Shown one piece after another: positions 17,518 to 22,668 of a stretch of 22,668 nucleotides of DNA; the first letter of the stretch is position 1, and each line of letters opens with the position of its first letter. The position numbers were made by a program, and so were the translations under genes. A model generated the notes under the pieces. It did not search any database. It saw only the letters and a program-made list of their open reading frames with translations, and was not told where the DNA came from. The stretch covers positions 64,001 through 86,668 of the forward strand of contig MU832115.1 in NCBI GenBank assembly GCA_029204225.1. The letters are read 5' to 3'. The stretch comes from Diphasiastrum complanatum (lineage: Eukaryota; Streptophyta; Lycopodiopsida; Lycopodiales; Lycopodiaceae).

Positions 17518-18597
17518 ATGGCATCTATAAATGCATATCTTTTGGATACTAATGAAAGGCTCAACAAAACTAACTATTCCATATGGAAAGTTAGAATGGA
17601 ATATATCATGATCATGCAAGATCTGATGAAAATTGTAAATGGTAAGGAGGGTGAACCTATTCATCCTCAAGAAAAAGCCAAATACATCAAGAGGTACAAT
17701 GTTGCACTACATTGCATAAAAATGAATGTTGCAAATGAACTCTTAAGAGAGGTAGGAGATTGCACTTCAGCTCAAGATGCTTGGGAGACTTTGCAAAAGG
17801 TCTATGAATCCAAGAACCAAACTAGAATGTTAGCTTTGAAGAATCAAATCTATAGAAGCTATCAAAAGAAAGGAGAGAGTGCACATACTTTTGTCCTAAG
17901 AGTAAAGGAATTGAACAAAGAGCTAGCCTTTATAGGTGACCCTATCAAGGATGAAGAGCTTGTTCAACTCATATTGAATGGACTAAGCTTAATTGACAAT
18001 TTGGTTCAGGGATATGCAATTATGGGTAAGCTACCCATACTTGAAGAACTCCAAGGCACACTCATGGCCGAGGGATCAAGAAGGAGCCAAATGCAAGAGA
18101 GGATGGATAGGCTTTCCATCCAAGGTGGAGATGACCAAGCTCTCTTCACCAAAGGCAAAGGCAAGTCCAAAGGCAAAGGATCAACATTCAAGAAGTCTAC
18201 AAAGCTTGAGAATCAAGAAGGACCCCCAAAGGCATCTCCATCAACCACCAAAGTCAAGAAGGAAAAATCAAAGGTGAAGTGCTACTATTGTAGCAAGATG
18301 GGGCATTATGCCTCGGAATGCTTCAAGAGGAAGCAAGATCAAAGCCAAGCCAACATGAGCAAAGAGGAGGAGGAGGAGAGTTCACATGAGGACTCTCTCA
18401 TGATGTCCATATTTTCTTCAACAAGCTTCAAAGGAGAAGATCCTTGGTGGATTGACTCGGGTGCTAGTTCACACATGACTAGTAAAAGGGAGTTTTTCTC
18501 TTCTCTCTTATCTTATGATGGACCTATAAAGTCTATCTATACAGCAAATGATGAAGCTTGTAAGATTGAAGGAGTTGGTAGCATCCCCCTTTGCTAA
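17518..18597 (+). CDS. Copia gag-protease polyprotein, cut short by a stop
   Basis: The 359-residue frame opens with MASINAYLLDTNERLNKTNY, the usual start of plant copia gag (UBN2-type capsid domain, about residues 15-190). A Lys/Gly/Ser-rich linker leads to a CCHC zinc knuckle CYYCSKMGHYASEC (C255, C258, H263, C268), which binds RNA. The aspartic protease follows with WWIDSGASSHM, catalytic D313. The frame ends at TAA 18595-18597, but the same frame continues past it with GSSKKINIEGVLYIPTITKN, so the stop looks like a late mutation within pol. In an intact element this would be one polyprotein with integrase and reverse transcriptase. Confidence 0.92.
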   Translation: MASINAYLLDTNERLNKTNYSIWKVRMEYIMIMQDLMKIVNGKEGEPIHPQEKAKYIKRYNVALHCIKMNVANELLREVGDCTSAQDAWETLQKVYESKNQTRMLALKNQIYRSYQKKGESAHTFVLRVKELNKELAFIGDPIKDEELVQLILNGLSLIDNLVQGYAIMGKLPILEELQGTLMAEGSRRSQMQERMDRLSIQGGDDQALFTKGKGKSKGKGSTFKKSTKLENQEGPPKASPSTTKVKKEKSKVKCYYCSKMGHYASECFKRKQDQSQANMSKEEEEESSHEDSLMMSIFSSTSFKGEDPWWIDSGASSHMTSKREFFSSLLSYDGPIKSIYTANDEACKIEGVGSIPLC

Positions 18598-18745
18598 GGA
18601 TCTTCCAAAAAGATCAACATAGAAGGTGTTTTGTACATTCCTACAATAACAAAGAATCTACTAAGTGTTGGCCAAATGGTAGACAATGGTTTCAATGTTG
18701 ACTTTGCTTCAAATGAATGTTTCATCAAGAAGAAGGGTAAGATAG
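18598..18745 (+). pseudogene. GAG-pre-integrase remnant of copia element 2
   Basis: In frame with gag beyond its stop, this encodes IEGVLYIPTITKNLLSV, then QMVDNGFNVDF and IKKKGKIA, the linker that normally precedes integrase. At about 18745 homology breaks off and reverse-transcriptase sequence begins in another frame, marking a deletion junction. Confidence 0.82.
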
Positions 18746-19789
18746 CTTTCTTTTGTTCAAAGTGAATATGATCCTACTCTTTACATTAAGTTTGATGATG
18801 TTGGTATTGTACTTTTACTCATTTATGTAGATGACATCATCATTAGTGGAAATAGTGTTGATGGTATTGAAAAAATCAAGATAGATCTATCCTTAGAGTT
18901 CAAGATGGTAGATCTAGGGTGTCTTCACTTCATCTTAGGCATAGAAGTACTTAGAGGGTCTAATTTTATCTTTATAAGTCAAGTAAACTATGCTCAAAGT
19001 CTTTTGAAGAAGTTTAAGATGGAAGTATGCAAAAGTGTTGACACACCAATGGAGCAAGATGTAAAAGTGCCAAATGAAGATGATGAAAGATCCTTCATGG
19101 ACATCACTTTGTTTAGGCAACTTATAGGTTCTTTAATGTGGATCACTATAACTAGACCAGATCTTAGCTTTAGTTTATGTAGGTTGAGCCAATCCATGCA
19201 AAAGCCATTGAATATCCATTGGAAAAAGGCTAAGAAGATTCTAAGATACATCTCGGGTACATTGGATTTTGGGATTCTATATAGAGGAGATGTGATTAAC
19301 CTTCATGCATTTAGTGATTCAGATTTTGCAGGGGACAAGAGGGATAGGAAATCAACAAGTGCCTATTCAACTTTCATAGGAGAAGGTGTGGTTTCATGGC
19401 TTTCAAAAAAGCAAGAAACTATATCTCTATCTTCAACCGAGGCCGAGTACAAACCTTTGACAACCACTACAAAGGAGGTACTTTGGATCAAGAGATTATT
19501 GGTGGAACTAAAGATCATGGATTCAGAGGAGGCACCAATCATCTACAATGACAATATATCAGCCCAACACCTTGCATCTAACCCAATCTTCCATGCAAGA
19601 TCTAAGCACATTGAGATATGCCATCACTTTGTGAGAGAAATGGTGCAAGCCAAGGAGATTGCTTTGGAGCATGTTCCAAGCAATGAATGTGTAGCTGATC
19701 TACTTACTAAACCACTTCAAAGGACACCTTTTATGAAGTTCAGATCATCACTTGGAGTGATTAGTAAAGCAATGATTGAACCAAACTAG
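18746..19789 (+). pseudogene. Copia reverse transcriptase (C-terminal half) and RNase H
   Basis: Open in a frame shifted from gag, this starts just after the deletion junction with SEYDPTLYIKF and reaches the catalytic YVDDIIISG (18824-18850). It continues through MVDLGCLHFILGIEV, QLIGSLMWI and TRPDLSF, the conserved copia tail of reverse transcriptase. RNase H follows with FSDSDFAGDKRDRKSTSAY, LSSTEAEY, YNDNISAQ and HARSKHIEI, and ends VADLLTKPLQR. The first half of reverse transcriptase is absent, so no polymerase can be made. AEYKPL in place of the usual AEYIAL is a further change. An internal ATG at 18905 is not a natural start. Confidence 0.9.
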
Positions 19790-19792
19790 ATA

Positions 19793-19803
19793 GTGAGGAG
19801 GAG
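19793..19803 (+). promoter_or_regulatory. Polypurine tract of copia element 2
   Basis: GTGAGGAGGAG lies immediately before TGTTAAAAATTC of the 3' LTR, where plus-strand DNA synthesis would be primed. Confidence 0.85.
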
Positions 19804-20488
19804 TGTTAAAAATTCACAATTCTAGCTTGACTAGTTTTGGTCATATGACTTGTAAATAGTTAGATGGTCATGATGTGGCTTGTCACACGTGCCAAAATAG
19901 CATAGGATTCCATTCATAAGGATGTTCTCAAGTAGACCTAAGTGTTAGAACCTTTGGAATGAGTCCAAATTATGATTAGATACAAGGGAGAAAAAATAGG
20001 AGCTATTTTTTGGTAATTTTTGCCATTGTTGAGGGATCTCCAAGATTCCAACCCTAACTTGGTAGGGATGAAAGATCCACCAAAATTAGCATCAGGGATA
20101 GGTTTAGGGCTACTCATACCTGCCCAAAACCGTGATGGATCATGTATATATAGGTGATGATATCTCACCAAAATCAATCAAGCAATTTCATGTTTTTTCT
20201 CTCATAATGGTGCAATTGCTCTCTATGTTCATAATTGTTTGAGTACTTGTGATTACTAATGATTATAGGATTGAATGTAGGTCTGGTGTACAGTACTCAG
20301 ACTGTGGGAGGCCGTACTTTCACACGTGTGAAGCCTTCTTCAAGGATTTGGGCCATTTAGTGAGGTTCAAGCATAGATTTTTGATGGATTTTGATGGTTC
20401 AACTTGTGCTAATCTTATGAAATCATAATCTATTGTTTCCCTCATCATTTCAAGTGTTTTAGGATCCTTATTTGCTGTAATTTTTACA
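19804..20488 (+). repeat. 3' LTR of copia element 2
   Basis: The 685-base LTR begins TGTTAAAAATTC and ends TTTTTACA, the canonical TG...CA form. It is nearly identical to the 5' copy. A minus-strand open frame near 19938-20177 also occurs in the other LTR and is not taken as a gene. Confidence 0.93.
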
Positions 20489-20493
20489 TTGAT
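20489..20493 (+). repeat. Target-site duplication, right copy
   Basis: TTGAT follows the terminal CA of the 3' LTR and matches the five bases before the 5' LTR. Confidence 0.85.
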
Positions 20494-20547
20494 AACATGG
20501 ATTATTTATTTACTAAACATAATTTGAGTTTCGTATGTTTGTTGCAG

Positions 20548-20950
20548 ATCATGTTTGGTGGCAAAGAATATTTAACACATCGTTCATGCATTGGATCATT
20601 TTTAAGTCATGTTTTACCAAGAAAGTCAACAAAGAAAATGATGAAAAATGAAATTGCAGAGACTGTTTTGATTAAGGTTCAATCATACTTGGATGCAAAT
20701 GTGATACAAGGTGCATGTGATGTTTCTGGAATTAGTAGAAATGCTTATTCTACTTTCTTTAGAATAGTTAAAGAAGCTTTTTCCCAAGTGATGGTGAAGA
20801 AAATTTATCTTCCGCGTATATATCGGGGTAAGATTAGCAAGAAAATTATTATAATGATGGAATGTTTAAAGTAGTTGGCCAAGCACTTCACATAACTAAA
20901 TATACAAATCAGAATATGGTGAGCTCAATTACAACCGATTTGCAATAGTA
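20548..20950 (+). pseudogene. Decayed unknown gene, exon after the copia-bearing intron
   Basis: After acceptor GTTGCAG the frame reads IMFGGKEYLTHRSCIGSFLS, then MMKNEIAETVLIKVQSYLDA, then GACDVSGISRNAYSTFFRI and VKEAFSQVMVKK, reaching a stop at 20872-20874. A shifted frame carries plausible continuation (YYNDGMFKVVGQALHITKYT and NQNMVSSITTDLQ) to 20949. The frame change between them is another sign of decay. I do not know the family, and it looks like the N-terminal half of a transposon-type protein. Confidence 0.55.
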
Positions 20951-21430
20951 TTTTCCTTGATATTGAAAATGTTTCTAAAATACATTATTTGATTCTATAA
21001 ACTAGACGAACATCAAGTAAATGGAAAGATCATTATTGTAATAAAATTGGGATGAATATGAAATTATCAAGGGTCAACAAGTTGGAATGAGTGAGTGTCA
21101 CTGGGATTGAACAAAATTTCAGATACAAATGATCGAACGTTAGTGTTCAATCGGAAAATCACAATATGGTGGTTGGCAGGCATTCTAGGTATACATTTCA
21201 ATTATCATTTAGAATAACGTTAGTAACAATTCATACCTTGCCAATTTTTATTGACATGTCATGAATCACTTGCTTCTTTACAGGTCTTGAAAGAGGACCA
21301 TAAAATACTTTCATGGATAATTTCAAGAACAAAATTATGGCGAGATTATAAAGAGACATGTGGAGGGTGAGAAATTTACAATCGAAAACCATGGAAGTTT
21401 TCAAATTCAAATGCACCTTGCAGGGGATTT
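20951..21430 (+). pseudogene. Decayed unknown gene, middle part with a small intron
   Basis: Coding-like pieces occur in alternating frames: NWDEYEIIKGQQVGMSECHW (about 21047-21106), then DRTLVFNRKITIWWLAGIL (about 21130-21188). Donor CTAG|GTATAC (21189) and acceptor TTTACAG (to 21283) define a likely 95-base intron, followed by GLERGP and then stops. The repeated pattern of sense pieces in different frames fits an old gene broken by indels. Confidence 0.45.
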
Positions 21431-21870
21431 GAAAAAATTAAAATGTATGTATAATGTCTCTCACTGAAGGGCAACATCAAAGCATCCATGTCTTTATTGC
21501 ATGAAGGATTGCTACAATATAGAATTTGGGACGATCAACAAACACTGCTGGCCCAACACGAGAAGCTGAAGATCCAAATATGAAAAGTGTTCTGCCAATT
21601 CCATTAAAAAATGTTCTCATATGCACATTGCATGCTGAGGTCTGTATATTGAAAAACTTATTTACCATGCATATTCTACTAGCATGGAATCATAAACCGA
21701 GCTGTGGCTAAAGCAGCAATAGGAGGTTTGGAATAGTTCTGTCAAATGCAGGACTACATAAAGGGATGTCACGATTGAAAAAAGTGATAGACTCTCCGGG
21801 AAAAAAAAGAAACGTTCCTAATAAGCCATCAATTGGAGGTGCTAAAGCAAGAAGATTCTAACCAATCACA
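21431..21870 (+). pseudogene. Decayed unknown gene, CxxC region and following blocks
   Basis: A CxxC motif, KHPCLYCMKDC, appears in one frame around 21478-21510. A second frame (21526-21711) gives PLKNVLICTLHAEVCILKNL, and a third (about 21740-21860) gives NAGLHKGMSRLKKV and VPNKPSIGGAKARRF. From memory, blocks of this general kind (a CxxC, a T-LHA segment, a KPS-GG-KARRF segment) recur in large families of unnamed transposon-like proteins. I cannot name the superfamily. Confidence 0.45.
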
Positions 21871-22376
21871 CATGCAAAGAATAAAGTGTCAGATACGAAA
21901 TTTGGAGAGACATTGTTCAAGCACACGAACATTGGAGGAGTAATCGAGTGAAAAAGGGACAACTTCGACAAACTCATAGGTGTTATCAGAAAAGAAAACC
22001 TATCATCAGAAGATAGGAGGACTTAGCAAAAATCATTGCACCACATATGTAAAATCTATACATGATTGTTGGGGAAAAGACAACGTTACTCATTACATGG
22101 TGCTAATCTATATCATTATCTGGGTACTTTCTCATTCAGGCTTATATTTTCTTTCTACTGATGTAACTAATCAAAACATTGTTTGTAGCACATCTTCTCA
22201 TCATGCAACTTATTTTGCAAAGGAATATGAGAGATTAAGTATCTGGTCATTACAAGGCATGGAAAAATCTCATTGGACAAGCAAGGGGAGCATTTCATAG
22301 AGCAACAAATCATGGAGGACACAATTCAAGAAATAAATATTTAGTTCAACTTGTTCAGTGGGTTTTATAGAAGAGC
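21871..22376 (+). pseudogene. Decayed unknown gene, C-terminal part
   Basis: The frame 21980-22300 reads KIGGLSKNHCTTYVKSIHDC, then WGKDNVTHYM, then SSHHATYFAKEYERLSIWSL and QGMEKSHW. The next frame continues ARGAFHRATNHGGHNSRNKY and LVQLVQW to about 22369. A QG(M/V)EK-H block followed by a short basic stretch and NHGG or similar recurs near the C-terminus of repeated, unnamed proteins in many eukaryotes, and I take this as the end of a mobile-element gene. Frame breaks show that it is inactive. Confidence 0.5.
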
Positions 22377-22497
22377 GCAATTTAGATTATCAAGCTAAAA
22401 ACTCGCCCAAGTATTACAATATTTCGAAAGTGCATTCAAATTCATAACAAAAAGAGACATCCTTGTAATATATCAAAAATCTATTACAGAAAATTGT

Positions 22498-22668
22498 TTA
22501 ATTATCATCATCATCCTCTTCAAGATTCCATAACGAAATGGTATTGTCATGATGGAATAATCTCCTTTCATATGGATCCAAAAATTCTAAATTTTTCCTT
22601 TGCTCATAGTCAATGTAACCCGAATAAAGGGCTATTGCAGATGATCTTTTTGTAGTCTCATTGGGAGT
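22498..22668 (-). CDS. Unknown protein, C-terminal 56 residues, cut by window edge
   Basis: On the minus strand an open frame enters from the right edge and runs 56 codons to TAA (22500-22498). It reads SSAIALYSGYIDYEQRKNLE, then FLDPYERRLFHHDNTISLWN, and ends in an acidic LEEDDDDN tail. It has a balanced, protein-like composition and converges on the decayed gene to its left. It could be a second gene of the same mobile element, a separate gene, or chance. I recognise no domain. Confidence 0.35.
   Translation of the reverse strand, partial: TPNETTKRSSAIALYSGYIDYEQRKNLEFLDPYERRLFHHDNTISLWNLEEDDDDN

Larger units (their letters stand above)
16026..20488 (+). mobile_element. Copia LTR retrotransposon (element 2), internally deleted, with target duplication
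   Basis: The 4,463-base element has LTRs at 16026-16706 and 19804-20488. TTGAT at 16021-16025 and 20489-20493 is the 5-base target duplication. A primer site complementary to initiator tRNA-Met (16707) and a purine tract (19793-19803) sit in the right places. Gag-protease (17518-18597), the rear of reverse transcriptase and RNase H (18746-19789) are present in Ty1/copia order, but integrase and the front of reverse transcriptase are absent. The LTRs differ by eye at about four substitutions and four one-base indels in about 683 positions, which suggests a fairly recent insertion. It cannot move without help. Confidence 0.93.
15961..20547 (+). other. Intron of the decayed gene, split by copia element 2
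   Basis: Donor CAA|GTATGT at 15961 and acceptor GTTGCAG ending at 20547 join phase 0 to phase 0 (SSIQ to IMFGGKEYL). Without the 4,463-base copia element and one copy of its 5-base target duplication, the intron would be 119 bases, a normal size for plants. Confidence 0.65.

Noticed and set aside
17993-18277. Second open frame overlapping gag (94 codons)
   Set aside because: It is a shadow of the Lys/Ser-rich gag linker in another frame and is not conserved in element 1.
1-22668. CRISPR arrays, prophage or bacterial operons
   Set aside because: The window is a nuclear plant sequence. No regularly spaced direct repeats with unique spacers and no bacterial gene organisation are present.

Overview
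The window is eukaryotic and comes from a land plant. It carries a six-exon protein gene with GT-AG introns whose product has the hallmarks of the second-largest subunit of the plant-specific RNA polymerases IV and V (NRPD2/NRPE2). It also holds Ty1/copia retrotransposon DNA with a plant-type initiator-tRNA-Met primer site. The DNA is AT-rich. The species cannot be fixed; a non-flowering lineage is possible but unproven.

Layout. Positions 1-2170 are AT-rich DNA with no gene I can support. Positions 2190-3093 look like promoter and leader, with a TATA-like box, a purine-rich tract and a possible leader intron containing a degenerate 53-56 bp tandem repeat. The NRPD2-like gene runs from 3094 to 10831 on the + strand. 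Its six exons join without a frameshift or internal stop into 1,214 codons plus stop. Intron 2 contains an antisense relic of a copia integrase. About 0.9 kb downstream of the stop is a 110-bp tRNA-derived SINE-like insert with a C27 run, flanked by a 14-bp direct repeat. Positions 11894-13261 are AT-rich with no gene seen.

From about 13262 the window is layered repeats. A 322-bp near-perfect palindrome is built from two head-to-head copies of an LTR 3' end. Its right arm leads into a primer-binding site and the gutted body of a first copia element (to about 14935). From about 15160 to 22380 lies a decayed multi-exon gene of a repeated, transposon-like family that I cannot name. One of its introns is split by a second copia element (16026-20488) with two near-identical LTRs and a 5-bp target duplication, TTGAT. 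That element keeps gag, protease, the back half of reverse transcriptase and RNase H, but lacks integrase and the front of reverse transcriptase. At the right edge an acidic C-terminal reading frame enters on the - strand.

How the parts relate. The one apparently intact gene encodes a core subunit of the RNA-directed DNA methylation polymerases that silence transposons. The rest is mostly transposon debris, including a hairpin-forming repeat of the kind that can feed small-RNA pathways. That link is suggestive only.
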